Shown here piece after piece: positions 8,373-17,586 of a stretch of 51,425 nt of DNA. Within the stretch, counting starts at the first letter, position 1, and each line of letters begins with the position of its first letter. The stretch spans positions 1 through 51,425 of the forward strand of contig DASQJL010000097.1 of the NCBI GenBank assembly GCA_035631035.1, written 5' to 3'. The position numbers were made by a program, and so were the translations under genes. The stretch comes from Candidatus Binatia bacterium (GTDB lineage Bacteria > Eisenbacteria > RBG-16-71-46 > SZUA-252). Below the pieces are notes generated by a model that saw only the letters and a program-made list of their open reading frames with translations, was not told the DNA's origin and did no database searches.

Positions 8373-9085
8373 AACCGCACTGGAAGACAGAGCTGCCGCT
8401 GCTCACCCTGATCGCCGGGATGTTCGTGGCCGCGGCCTTGATTTGGCCCCACGCCCCCGCACGCTTCCCGGTGCACTGGGGTGTGGACGGGGAAGTGAAC
8501 CGCTATGGTGGCCGGTTCGAGGGCCTCCTGCTCCTCCCGCTCATGGCGGTCGTTCTGTACGTGCTCATGCTGTTCCTGCCTCGGCTGGACCCGGGGCGGC
8601 TCAACTACGCCCGCTTCTCGGGCGCGTACTACACGATCCGGTCTCTGGTGATCGCCCTCCTGGCGATCCTCTACGCGGTCATGATCCTTGCGGCCAAGGG
8701 CGCCCCCGTGGACATGACCCGATTCGTGGGGCTGGCCATCGGCGCGATGTTCTTCGTCCTGGGAAACGTGCTCGGGAAGATCCGCCCCAACTGGTTCGTC
8801 GGGGTGCGCACCCCCTGGACCCTCTCCAGCAAGCGTTCGTGGACGCGCACGCACCGGCTCGCAGGCTGGGTCTTCGTGGCCGGTGGCGTCGCGCTCATGG
8901 CGGCCGGGATCATTCGTACGCCGTTCGCCATGGAGACCGCCTTCGCCATCCTGGCGACCGGCATGGTGGGCGCGATCGTGTACTCCTATCTCGTGTGGAA
9001 ATCCGATCCCGACCGGGTGCCTCCGGCGGGTACGCTGCCCGGCAACGACGAGCCCGGAGCTGAGGGAATCCGCCCAGAGCGCTGA
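8369..9085 (+). CDS. SdpI-family membrane protein (DUF1648 + SdpI/YhfL domain)
   Basis: A 238-aa integral membrane protein with a GTG start inside the GTGA overlap with the repressor. Six or so hydrophobic segments are visible (about 12-28, 52-68, 88-105, 117-135, 165-182, 190-210). The N-terminal DUF1648 motif FPVHWGVDGEVNRYG and the C-terminal SdpI/YhfL motif FVGVRTPWTLSSKRSWTRTHR are both intact. SdpI proteins give immunity to a secreted toxin and act as receptors that pull the repressor to the membrane. No SdpA, SdpB or SdpC homolog is nearby, so this pair may be an orphan immunity/sensing module or respond to another membrane stress. Confidence 0.9.
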   Translation: MKPHWKTELPLLTLIAGMFVAAALIWPHAPARFPVHWGVDGEVNRYGGRFEGLLLLPLMAVVLYVLMLFLPRLDPGRLNYARFSGAYYTIRSLVIALLAILYAVMILAAKGAPVDMTRFVGLAIGAMFFVLGNVLGKIRPNWFVGVRTPWTLSSKRSWTRTHRLAGWVFVAGGVALMAAGIIRTPFAMETAFAILATGMVGAIVYSYLVWKSDPDRVPPAGTLPGNDEPGAEGIRPER

Positions 9086-9203
9086 GGGAGCGGCCCCGAC
9101 GCCGCCTCGCGCTCGGGCGCACGCCGGCAGCGCTGTACAAGTGCGCCAATGACTTAGACGCGTCTCATTCCAGGGCACGGTTCGTGCGCATCGTGCGCTC
9201 ACC

Positions 9204-12200
9204 ATGCCCAACCTCAATCGTCTCTTCGTGCTCGTCGCGCGCGGCACGGCCATCGGCGCCGCGTCGTTCCTGCTCTTCGCCGACGCGACACCCTCTCGAG
9301 CCGCAGACGTCGCCACCGACAATTCCGACTACTACCCGGGCGACGTCGTGGTCATCACCGGCAGCGGCTTCCTGCCCGGAGAGCGCGTATCGCTGCGGTT
9401 GGACCAGCATCCGACGCTCCACGATCCCTACGTCTTCACTTCGACCGCGGACTCCACCGGCGCGTTCCAGAACGCGGACTACACGGTCGAGGACCAGGAT
9501 CTCGGCACGAGCTTCGATCTCATCGCCACCGGTCTCACTTCGGGCATCGTCGCGACGACGTTCTTCACCGACTCGCCGAAGGTGGGATCGGTGACGGTGG
9601 TGCCGCTGTCCGGGGAGATGTGCGACAACGACGGAGGCTCCGTCACCTACACCGTGACGGTGAACCGCGGGTCGGGAAGCGGAAGCACGGGCTCGTTCAC
9701 GGCGAATCTCTCGGTGACGACGGCGCTGCCGGCGGGCGTGTCCGCGACCTTCTCCCCCAACCCCGTCGCGTTCACGCCGGGGCAGACGTCGCGCACGGCG
9801 ACCCTGACCCTCGCGGCTTCGGGCGCCGTGGCCGCGGGATCGACCGGATTCACGGTCCAGGCCATGACCTCGGCCAGCGACTTCGCCACGGGAACCGAGC
9901 TCTTGCAGGTGCACACCCTCCCGGTCGTCACGCCGCCCGCCCCGATCGTCCGCGGCAGCGACGCCGGGCTGTGCGGCGCGGTCGTGAGCTTCGCCGCGAC
10001 CGCGACCGGAACCCCGGCGCCGGTCCTGACCTACGCGCCGGCCTCCGGGACCCTGTTCCCGGTCGGCACGACCACCGTCACCGCCACCGCGACCAACTCG
10101 TGCGGCTCGGGCAGCGCCACCTTCACGGTGACGGTGAACGACAACGAGCGGCCGGTCGTCACGGTCTCCGATCTCACGCGATCCACCGACCCGGGCGCCT
10201 GCACCGCCACGATCGCGGCGCTCGGCGCCTCCGCCACGGACAACTGCGCCATCGCCACCCTGGTGGGCACGAGAAGCGACGCCGCGGCGCTCGGCGCTCC
10301 GTTCCCCAAGGGCGCGACGACGATCACGTGGGTCGCGACGGACACGCACGGCAACACGGCGTCGGCCACGCAGCAAGTGACCGTGAACGACACCGAGAAT
10401 CCGACGATCGCGGCTCCGGGCGCGCTGAATGTCACGACGGGTCCCGCCGCCACCCAGTGCGGGCTGCTCGTCAGCGACGCGACCTTGGGTTCGCCGACGG
10501 CGAACGACAACTGCGGCGTCGCGGTGGCGCGGACCGGCGTCCCGGCCGGAAACCTGTTCCCGGTGGGGACGACGACGGTTACCTACACCGCGACGGACCC
10601 CAGCGGAAACACCGCGGTCGCCACGCAGGCGGTGACGGTTGCCGACACGACCCCTCCCACCGTCGCCGTGAGCAACTTCGACGTGCCGGCCGACGGCGGC
10701 CTCTGCTCGGCGGTGCTCGGATCGCTGGGGGCGTCCGCCGGCGACGACTGCGGCGTCGCCACGCTGAACGGCCTTCGGAGCGACGGTCTGGCCCTGAGCC
10801 AGCCGTTCCCCGTCGGCACGACGACGGTCACGTGGACGGCCACCGACGTGCATGGCAACAGCGCGACGGCATCGCAAACCGTGAAGGTGACCGACCATGA
10901 GAACCCGGTCCTCACGACGGGCGACCTGACCGTATCCAACGATCACGGCGTCTGCTCGGCCGTGGTGACGCTGGGCACCTCCGCCGCGGACAACTGCGGC
11001 GTGGCGAGCCTGGTGGGAACCCGCGGCGACGGGCTGCCGTTGACCGGTCCCTTCCCGAAGGGCACGACGACCGTGAGCTGGCTCGCGACCGACGTGCACG
11101 GGAACACGTCGAGCGCGACGCAGCATGTGACGGTGAACGACACCGAGAATCCGACGATCGCGGCTCCCGCCGCCCTGAACCTCACGACCGGCCCGGGCGC
11201 CACCCAGTGTGGGCTCCTCGTGAGCGATGCGACCCTGGGCTCGCCCACCGCCCATGACAATTGCGACGTGAGCGTCGAGCGCACCGGTGTCCCGGCAGGG
11301 AACCTCTTCCCCGTGGGCACGACCACGATCACCTACACCGCGACCGACCCCAGCGGCAACACGGCCGTCGCGACCCAGACCGTCACCGTGGCGGACGACA
11401 CGCCCCCGACGATCGCCGCCTCCAATCTCTCGTTCGACACCGACGCGGGCACCTGCGCCGCCGTCGTCGCCTCTCTGCAGACCACCGCCGCCGACAACTG
11501 CGGCGTGTCGAGCCTCACAGGCACCCGGAGCGACGCGGCGGCGCTCACCGATCCGTTCCCGGCGGGCGCGACCACGGTCACGTGGGTGGCGGCCGACGTG
11601 CATGGCAACAGCTTCACCGCGACCCAGACGGTGACCGTGACGGACCATGAGAACCCCGTCATCACGACGGGCGACCTTACCGTCTCCAACGACCATGGCG
11701 TCTGTTCGGCCGTGGTGACGCTGGGCACCTCCGCGGCGGACAACTGCGGCGTGGCGAGCCTGGTGGGGACCCGCGGCGACGGACTGCCGCTGACCGACCC
11801 CTTCCCGAAGGGCACGACGACCGTGAGCTGGCTCGCGACCGACGTGCACGGGAACACCGCCTCGGCGACGCAGCAGGTGACGGTGAACGACACCGAGAAT
11901 CCGACGATCGCGGCTCCTGCCGCGCTGAGTCTCACGACCGGTGCCGCCGCCACCCAGTGCGGACTGCTCGTGAGCGATGCGACCCTGGGCTCGCCCACGG
12001 CCCATGACAATTGCGACGTGAGCGTCGAGCGCACCGGTGTCCCAGCGGGGAACCTCTTCCCCGTGGGCACGACCACGATCACCTACACCGCGACCGACCC
12101 CAGCGGCAACACGGCCGTTGCGACCCAGACCGTCACGGTGGCGGACGACACGCCTCCTACGATCGCCGTTGGAAACCTGGATCTCTCGACCGATCACGGT

Positions 12201-14990
12201 GTCTGCACGGCCTCGATCGGCTCCCTCGGCGCCTCGGCGAGCGACAACTGCGGCATCGGCACGTTCATCGGCACGCGCAGCGACGGCGCGCCCCTGACCG
12301 ATCCGTTCCCGAAAGGCATCACGACGATCGCCTGGCTGGCGACCGACGTGCACGGCAACACCCAGAGCGCGGCGCAGACCGTTACGGTGGCCGACCATGA
12401 GAATCCCACCGTGACCCTGAGCGACATCTCAGTCTCCACCGACGCGGGTTCCTGCGCGGCGACGATCGCGCCGCTGGGCGCGACCGCTGCCGACAACTGC
12501 GCGATCGCCTCGTTCACGGGGACGCGCAGCGACGGGCTTCCGCTGACCGACCCCTTCCCCCAAGGCACCACGACGATTACCTGGAATGCCACCGATAGCA
12601 GCGGCAACCAGGCCGGCGCAACGCAGCACGTGAGGGTTGCGGACACCGAGCACCCGACCCTTGCGGCGCCGGCCTCTCTGAATCTGACGACCGGGCCCGG
12701 TTCCCAGACGTGCGGCGTGGGTGTGGGGAACGCCGCCCTGGGAACGCCGGTCGCCTCGGACAACTGCGGCGTGACGGCGACGGTGGAAGGGATCCCCGCG
12801 GGGAACCTCTTCCCGGTCGGCACGACGACCTTGACCTGGACTGCGACCGACCCGAGCGGCAACACGACGATGGCGACCCAGACCGTGACGGTCGTGGACG
12901 ACACGCCGCCGTTCGTCGCTGGGGGCGAGAGCTTCTACCAGGCCGATGCCGGCTCCTGCGGCGCCACGATCAACACGTTCGGGACGGTTGAGCACGACAA
13001 CTGCGGAATCCAGTCATCCGTCGGAGCGCGCAGCGACGGTCTGGCCATGTCAGACCCGTTCCCGGTCGGCGTTACATCGGTGACCTGGACCGTCACCGAT
13101 ATCCACGGGAACACCAGCACCTATACCGATCTCATCCATGTCGAAGATCATCAGGCGCCGTCGATCGTGGCGCCCGCCGCGGTGCAAGCCGCGACGGGTT
13201 CCGGAGCCCGCATCTGCGGCGCCGTACTTTCGGACGCGGCGCTGGGTCAGCCCATCGCCACCGACAACTGCTCGGTCGTCGTGACCCGCTCGGGCGTCCC
13301 GGCGGGGAACGTCTTCCCGACCGGCACCACCACGATCACCTGGACCGCGACCGATCCGAGCGGGAACGCCGTGAGCGCGACCCAGGCGGTCACGGTGGTG
13401 GACAACACGCCGCCGACCCTGACCGTGCCGCCGGCCGTCTCCTTCGGGACCGGTCCGAACGCCACGATCTGCGGGCTCACGGTGACCGACGCCATGCTCG
13501 GCGCGGCGGCCGCGAGCGACAACTGCTCCGTCACGCTGACCCGGACCGGCGTCCCCGCGGGGAACCTCTTCCCGACCGGCGTCACGACGATCACCTACAC
13601 CGCGACCGACCCGAGCGGCAACACGGTCAGCCTCACGCAGCTCGTCACGGTGACCGACACGACGCCGCCCAAGGTCACGGCGGCCAACATCACCCGGGCC
13701 ACCGACGCCGGCCTCTGCAGCGCCGCGATCGCGAACCTGGGCGCCTCCGCCACCGACAACTGCGGCTCGCCCACGCTCACGAGCGCGCGAAGCGACACCA
13801 AGTCGCTGACCGATCCCTTCCCGAAGGGCGTCACGACGATCGTCTGGACGGCCACCGACGCGGCGGGCAATACCGCGACCGCGACCCAGACCGTCACCGT
13901 GACCAACGCCGCGCCGGTCGTCCAGATCGCGGCCCCCGTGAGCGGGCTGGTCGTTCCCGTGGGAACGCCCGTGTCTCTGGCCGGCACCTTCACCGACGAC
14001 AGCGGCGACCTGCACACGGCGTCCTGGACCTGCGACGCCCTCGCCTGCGCGGCCTCGGTCAACGAGGGCTCGCGTACGGCGTCGGGCTCGGTGACCTTCG
14101 CGACGCCTGGCGTGTACCGGATCAAGCTCGTCGTGACCGACCAGTGCGGCGCCGCCTCCACGGCCACGACGGTGGGCGGGCTCGACGCGATGGTGGTGGT
14201 CTACGATCCCAACGCCGGCTTCGTCACGGGCGGCGGATGGATCCAGTCGCCCCCGGGCGCCTACGCGCCCAACCCGGCGCTCACCGGCAAGGCGAACTTC
14301 GGCTTCGTGTCCAAGTACAAGAAGGGGATGACGGTGCCGACGGGCGAGACGGAGTTCCAGTTCAAGGCGGGGGACGTCGACTTCCACAGCTCCAGCTACG
14401 ACTGGCTCGTGATCTCCGGCGCCCGCGCGCAATACAAGGGAACGGGAACGATCAACGGTTCAGGGAGCTTCGGATTCCTGCTGAGCGCGGTGGACGGCGA
14501 GACGCCGGGCGGCGGCGGCAAGGACAAATTCCGGATCAAGATCATCGACAGCGCCACGAGCCAGGTCGTCTACGACAACATGATGGGAGCGCCCGATTCC
14601 TCGGCGGCGGCCACCCTCCTGGGCGGCGGCTCGATCGCGATCCAGACCAACGGCGGCAAGGCCTCGGCCAGCATCGGCGCCTCGCTGGACGGCGGCGCGG
14701 CCGCGCCCGCGGTGAGCGGCCTGGCGCAGAACCGGCCGAACCCCTTCAATCCGGAGACCACGCTTCACTTCACGCTCGCCCGCGCCGGCCGCGCCACGCT
14801 CCGCGTCTTCGACGCTCGCGGCGCCCTCGTCCGGACGATCGTGGACGACGTGATGGAGCCGGGCGCGCACGAAGCGCGCTGGAACGGGCTCGACGCGCGG
14901 GGCGGCCGCGTTCCGTCGGGCGTCTACTACGCGCTCTTCGCTGCCTCCGACGGAACGCGCGACCGCATCCGGATGGTGCTGATCAAGTAG
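9204..14990 (+). CDS. Giant surface protein: 16 HYR repeats, post-COAP-1 domain, FlgD/T9SS-type C-terminus
   Basis: A 1,928-aa exported protein. Residues 1-33 are signal-like, ending in the SRAADVA region. Residues 35-240 hold two beta-sandwich-like stretches. From about 243 to 1570 I count 16 HYR (hyalin-repeat, Ig-like) domains of about 83 aa; the first is degenerate, and most carry two cysteines including a conserved DNC. Two subtypes alternate: TRSDGLPLTDPFPKG (A) and GVPAGNLFPVGTTT (B). A PKD-like stretch follows. A post-COAP-1 type domain begins near 1671 (FVTGGGWIQSPPGAYAPNP). The last 85 residues begin RPNPFNPET and end VPSGVYYALF...IRMVLIK, the FlgD-Ig/T9SS-type C-terminal domain common in FCB bacteria. 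The likely role is adhesion or surface display. Four A-B-A modules are tandem copies at DNA level. Confidence 0.92.
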   Translation: MPNLNRLFVLVARGTAIGAASFLLFADATPSRAADVATDNSDYYPGDVVVITGSGFLPGERVSLRLDQHPTLHDPYVFTSTADSTGAFQNADYTVEDQDLGTSFDLIATGLTSGIVATTFFTDSPKVGSVTVVPLSGEMCDNDGGSVTYTVTVNRGSGSGSTGSFTANLSVTTALPAGVSATFSPNPVAFTPGQTSRTATLTLAASGAVAAGSTGFTVQAMTSASDFATGTELLQVHTLPVVTPPAPIVRGSDAGLCGAVVSFAATATGTPAPVLTYAPASGTLFPVGTTTVTATATNSCGSGSATFTVTVNDNERPVVTVSDLTRSTDPGACTATIAALGASATDNCAIATLVGTRSDAAALGAPFPKGATTITWVATDTHGNTASATQQVTVNDTENPTIAAPGALNVTTGPAATQCGLLVSDATLGSPTANDNCGVAVARTGVPAGNLFPVGTTTVTYTATDPSGNTAVATQAVTVADTTPPTVAVSNFDVPADGGLCSAVLGSLGASAGDDCGVATLNGLRSDGLALSQPFPVGTTTVTWTATDVHGNSATASQTVKVTDHENPVLTTGDLTVSNDHGVCSAVVTLGTSAADNCGVASLVGTRGDGLPLTGPFPKGTTTVSWLATDVHGNTSSATQHVTVNDTENPTIAAPAALNLTTGPGATQCGLLVSDATLGSPTAHDNCDVSVERTGVPAGNLFPVGTTTITYTATDPSGNTAVATQTVTVADDTPPTIAASNLSFDTDAGTCAAVVASLQTTAADNCGVSSLTGTRSDAAALTDPFPAGATTVTWVAADVHGNSFTATQTVTVTDHENPVITTGDLTVSNDHGVCSAVVTLGTSAADNCGVASLVGTRGDGLPLTDPFPKGTTTVSWLATDVHGNTASATQQVTVNDTENPTIAAPAALSLTTGAAATQCGLLVSDATLGSPTAHDNCDVSVERTGVPAGNLFPVGTTTITYTATDPSGNTAVATQTVTVADDTPPTIAVGNLDLSTDHGVCTASIGSLGASASDNCGIGTFIGTRSDGAPLTDPFPKGITTIAWLATDVHGNTQSAAQTVTVADHENPTVTLSDISVSTDAGSCAATIAPLGATAADNCAIASFTGTRSDGLPLTDPFPQGTTTITWNATDSSGNQAGATQHVRVADTEHPTLAAPASLNLTTGPGSQTCGVGVGNAALGTPVASDNCGVTATVEGIPAGNLFPVGTTTLTWTATDPSGNTTMATQTVTVVDDTPPFVAGGESFYQADAGSCGATINTFGTVEHDNCGIQSSVGARSDGLAMSDPFPVGVTSVTWTVTDIHGNTSTYTDLIHVEDHQAPSIVAPAAVQAATGSGARICGAVLSDAALGQPIATDNCSVVVTRSGVPAGNVFPTGTTTITWTATDPSGNAVSATQAVTVVDNTPPTLTVPPAVSFGTGPNATICGLTVTDAMLGAAAASDNCSVTLTRTGVPAGNLFPTGVTTITYTATDPSGNTVSLTQLVTVTDTTPPKVTAANITRATDAGLCSAAIANLGASATDNCGSPTLTSARSDTKSLTDPFPKGVTTIVWTATDAAGNTATATQTVTVTNAAPVVQIAAPVSGLVVPVGTPVSLAGTFTDDSGDLHTASWTCDALACAASVNEGSRTASGSVTFATPGVYRIKLVVTDQCGAASTATTVGGLDAMVVVYDPNAGFVTGGGWIQSPPGAYAPNPALTGKANFGFVSKYKKGMTVPTGETEFQFKAGDVDFHSSSYDWLVISGARAQYKGTGTINGSGSFGFLLSAVDGETPGGGGKDKFRIKIIDSATSQVVYDNMMGAPDSSAAATLLGGGSIAIQTNGGKASASIGASLDGGAAAPAVSGLAQNRPNPFNPETTLHFTLARAGRATLRVFDARGALVRTIVDDVMEPGAHEARWNGLDARGGRVPSGVYYALFAASDGTRDRIRMVLIK
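10143..13148 (+). repeat. Four tandem 750-753-bp repeats within the HYR gene
   Basis: Units at 10143-10895 (753 bp), 10896-11645 (750), 11646-12395 (750) and 12396-13148 (753) each encode three HYR domains in the order A-B-A and begin at the (H/N)E(N/R)P linker. Units 2 and 3 are most alike: long stretches, for example around 10930-11130 against 11680-11880, differ only at scattered, mostly third-position bases. Units 1 and 4 are more diverged. All junctions keep frame. This indicates a recent tandem duplication of one unit within an older array. Confidence 0.88.
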
Positions 14991-15207
14991 TTCGCCTCAT
15001 TCCAGCCACGACCAGGACCACCCCCGCCACCACGGCCACGGCACCCACGGCCGGCGGCACCGGAACGTGCTTCTTCTCCTTCACCGTGATGTCCACGGGC
15101 CCGAGGTCGGCCTTCTCTGACTTCTTGGTATAGGTCAGGCCGCCGGCGAGAAGCCCCGCAAGTCCAAGCACGATCAGCAGCACGCCGACGATTACCAGTC
15201 CTTTCAT
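14983..15207 (-). CDS. Small two-helix membrane protein (DUF3185-like)
   Basis: A 74-aa protein. The ATG at 15207 follows a GGAGGG site, and the longer frame upstream is not used. There are two hydrophobic segments, VIVGVLLIVLGLAGLLAGGL and AVGAVAVVAGVVLVVAG. Between them a short exported or cytoplasmic loop (KKSEKADLGPVDITVKEKK) ends in the VPVPP motif seen in small proteins annotated DUF3185 or similar. Its 3' end overlaps the convergent HYR gene by 8 bp. No function is known. Confidence 0.75.
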   Translation of the reverse strand: MKGLVIVGVLLIVLGLAGLLAGGLTYTKKSEKADLGPVDITVKEKKHVPVPPAVGAVAVVAGVVLVVAGMRRTT

Positions 15208-15533
15208 AGCGCCCTCCGTACCGATCCGGAAACCGATGTACCGAACGGCGGCGCGATGGCATGCGCCCCCTTGGCATAGTTTACACGGATTGTTGAAACC
15301 GGGAGCGGGTGGCACTAGGCTGCATCCGCCTGTGCAGCCTGAAGCAGGAGCCTCTGGACTGGTGGCGCATCACGAGATCGGGGTACAGCGTGGAGGCTAA
15401 CCCATTTCTGGCACAGTAACTGCACGAGGGAGCCGGCGGCATCTGGTAAGAATGGCGCGTTCGCCCCGAGTCGCGCCCGGACCACGCAGCGTCCGAGCAG
15501 CCGCCAGCCACCCGCAATTAGAGGACGAAAATC
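15208..15533. other. Intergenic region (326 bp)
   Basis: This gap lies between the leftward small membrane protein and the rightward OmpA-TSP3 gene. A weak rightward promoter candidate is TTGAAA (15293-15298), 17 nt, then TAGGCT (15316-15321), which would give a leader of about 205 nt. The short frames inside have poor codon use and no ribosome-binding site. I see no RNA gene or terminator. Confidence 0.35.
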
Positions 15534-17147
15534 ATGAAGTCATTCCGGACGATTGTTTTCGCCCTGAGCCTCGCCGTGCTCGGAGGAGCGTGGACACCAC
15601 GCCTCGCGCAAAGCGAACCGGCCAGCCTGCACCTCAACATCACACCCTTCGGCGGGTACTCCGATTTCGCGAAGGAGGTCAACCTCGACGATCGTCCTGA
15701 ATTCGGCGGCCGTCTGGGAATCGGGTTCGGACGCTACATCGGCATCGAAGGCTATTACGCCTGGATGAGCACGCACACGAAGTCGGGGAGCGCCGACTCG
15801 CTCTTTATCGCGACGCCGGCCAGCCTGGCCCCCGAGGAAAACGTCACCCTGTCCCGCTACGGAGCCGACGTCATCCTGAACCTCATCCCCAGCTCCGGAT
15901 TCAATCCGTACATCCTCGGCGGGTGGTACGAGGATCAGGTGAAGACCAAGGACCGCACGACCAACCGGAAGCAGTTCTTCAACGGCATCGAATTTGGCGG
16001 CGGCGTGAAGCTCGGTTTGAGCAAGCGCGCGGCGCTTCGCTTCGAGGTTCGCGACAAGCTGTGGTCGTTCGGTGACGATCCCGCCATTCCCGATCCTCCC
16101 GGCAACGACAACCTGAGCAACCTCGTCTACACGGGCGGCATCCAGCTCACGCTGGGCGGCCTCACGTCCCACGACGAGGACAAGGATGGGATCAAGGACA
16201 AGGACGACAAGTGCCCGGGCACCCCGCTCGGCGCGCGCGTGGACGAGAGCGGATGTCCGATCGACTCCGACCACGACAACGTGCCCGACGGCATCGACCA
16301 GTGCCCGAACACGCCTCAGGGTGCGACGGTGGACGCCCGCGGATGCCCGACCGACTCGGATAACGACGGCGTTCCCGACGGCATCGACCAGTGCCCCGGC
16401 ACGCCCCCGAACACCTCCGTGGACGCCCGCGGCTGCCCGGCTGATGCCGACGGCGACGGCGTTCCCGACAGCCAGGATCAGTGCGCGAACACGCCGCAGG
16501 GCGCGCAGGTGGACGAGCGCGGCTGCCCCAAGGACTCCGATAACGACGGCGTTCCCGACGGCATCGACCAGTGCCCGAACACGCCCGCGAATACGCAGGT
16601 GGACGCGCGCGGCTGCTCGACCGACTCGGATAACGACGGCGTGACCGACGACAAGGACCTCTGCCCGAACACCCAGGCGAACGTCAAGGTCGACAAGGAC
16701 GGCTGCCCGATCGAGCTGACGGAGAAGGAAACCGAGCTCCTCGACAAGGGCCGCATCACCACGCGCGAGATCCATTTCGAGACGGCCAAGTGGGACATCC
16801 TCCCCGAGTCGCGTCCGGTGCTGGACGAGATTGGGAAGGTGCTCATCCAGTGGCCGCAGCTCAAGATCGAGATCGGCGGCCATGCCGACGCACGCGGGTC
16901 CGATGCCTACAACATGGACCTCACGCAGAAGCGCGCGCAGGCCGTGCTGGATTACCTGGTCCAGAACTTCCCGCAGATCAAGGCGGACCAGTACACGGCG
17001 GTGGGCTACGGCGAGCGCAAGCCGGTGGCCTCCAACAAGACCGTGGAAGGGATGGCGAAGAACCGCCGCGTCGAGTTCAAGGTGCTCAACACCGAAGAGC
17101 TCAAGAAGGAGAGGGAACGCCGGCGGATACTGCAGAAGGGCGAATAG
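15534..17147 (+). CDS. OmpA-family outer-membrane protein with TSP3 repeats
   Basis: A 537-aa outer-membrane protein; the ATG follows AGAGGA. After the signal peptide (about 1-25) comes an OmpA-like eight-stranded barrel to about residue 205 (LHLNITPFGGYSDF, IGIEGYYAWM, GIQLTLGGL). Next is a calcium-binding thrombospondin type 3 array of six units with D-x-D-x-D-G loops and spaced cysteines (DSDNDGVPDGIDQCPNTP). The last 130 residues form an OmpA C-terminal peptidoglycan-binding domain: IHFETAKWDI, IGGHADARGSDAYNMDLTQKR and GYGERKP. The protein therefore tethers the outer membrane to peptidoglycan through a stiff calcium-binding rod. It may be co-transcribed with the two small membrane proteins downstream. 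Confidence 0.95.
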   Translation: MKSFRTIVFALSLAVLGGAWTPRLAQSEPASLHLNITPFGGYSDFAKEVNLDDRPEFGGRLGIGFGRYIGIEGYYAWMSTHTKSGSADSLFIATPASLAPEENVTLSRYGADVILNLIPSSGFNPYILGGWYEDQVKTKDRTTNRKQFFNGIEFGGGVKLGLSKRAALRFEVRDKLWSFGDDPAIPDPPGNDNLSNLVYTGGIQLTLGGLTSHDEDKDGIKDKDDKCPGTPLGARVDESGCPIDSDHDNVPDGIDQCPNTPQGATVDARGCPTDSDNDGVPDGIDQCPGTPPNTSVDARGCPADADGDGVPDSQDQCANTPQGAQVDERGCPKDSDNDGVPDGIDQCPNTPANTQVDARGCSTDSDNDGVTDDKDLCPNTQANVKVDKDGCPIELTEKETELLDKGRITTREIHFETAKWDILPESRPVLDEIGKVLIQWPQLKIEIGGHADARGSDAYNMDLTQKRAQAVLDYLVQNFPQIKADQYTAVGYGERKPVASNKTVEGMAKNRRVEFKVLNTEELKKERERRRILQKGE

Positions 17148-17187
17148 AGCAGGCACTGTCTTTGCATCATCTCGAACACGGCAGGCG

Positions 17188-17213
17188 GGAGGGGGGTCGA
17201 AAGGCTCCCCTCC
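17188..17213 (+). terminator. Possible terminator or attenuator hairpin after the OmpA gene
   Basis: GGAGGGG (17188-17194) pairs with CCCCTCC (17207-17213) around a 12-nt loop, 40 bp past the OmpA stop and 26 bp before the next gene. The following TGTGATTCC is a poor T-tract, so partial termination is more likely than a full stop. Confidence 0.35.
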
Positions 17214-17239
17214 TGTGATTCCATAGAAAGGAGCACTCC

Positions 17240-17521
17240 ATGAAGCGCTGCGCTCTCGCGGTCCATCGTGTCGGTCACTCCCTCTGGATGGCATTGCTGC
17301 TCGCTCTGGTCGCGGTTCCGGCCTGGGCGCAGCAGGGCGGCGGCGGTGGAAACGGCGGCTCCGGCGTGTCGGCCACCACGACGACGACCGAGACGACCTC
17401 GGCGGCATCCTGGACTTCCGATTGGAGAATCTGGGCTCTGGTCGGCGTGGTGGTCCTCGTCATCCTGGTGATCGCGCTGACTCGAGGCAGGGGCGGAAGC
17501 AACACCACCGTGGTCAAATAA
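17240..17521 (+). CDS. Small secreted/anchored membrane protein, first of two tandem paralogs
   Basis: A 93-aa protein with a strong AAAGGAG site. It has a signal peptide (LLLALVAVPAWAQ), then a short Gly- and Thr-rich linker (SATTTTTETTSAA). A conserved block SDWRIWALVGVVVLVILVIA forms one transmembrane helix, and the basic tail ends TRGRGGSNTTVVK. The next gene encodes the same architecture and near-identical C-terminal block. I do not know the family. The layout suggests a small inner-membrane protein with its Thr-rich segment in the periplasm. It lies 92 bp after the OmpA-TSP3 gene, so an envelope role is plausible but unproven. Confidence 0.82.
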   Translation: MKRCALAVHRVGHSLWMALLLALVAVPAWAQQGGGGGNGGSGVSATTTTTETTSAASWTSDWRIWALVGVVVLVILVIALTRGRGGSNTTVVK

Positions 17522-17586
17522 ACCCCCGATCGAGGACGGAGGGTGGAGCTCCGCAAGACTCCGCGCCGTCCGATTGAGGAGGCGAC

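Noticed and set aside
9165-12398. A 1,077-codon open frame on the minus strand
   Set aside because: It is antisense to the HYR repeats and rich in Arg/Gly/His with no domain; GC-rich repeats keep this frame open. The plus-strand protein has clear domains and a signal peptide.
10143-13148. CRISPR-like or satellite array
   Set aside because: The repeats are 750 bp, coding and in frame, with no short direct repeat/spacer pattern.
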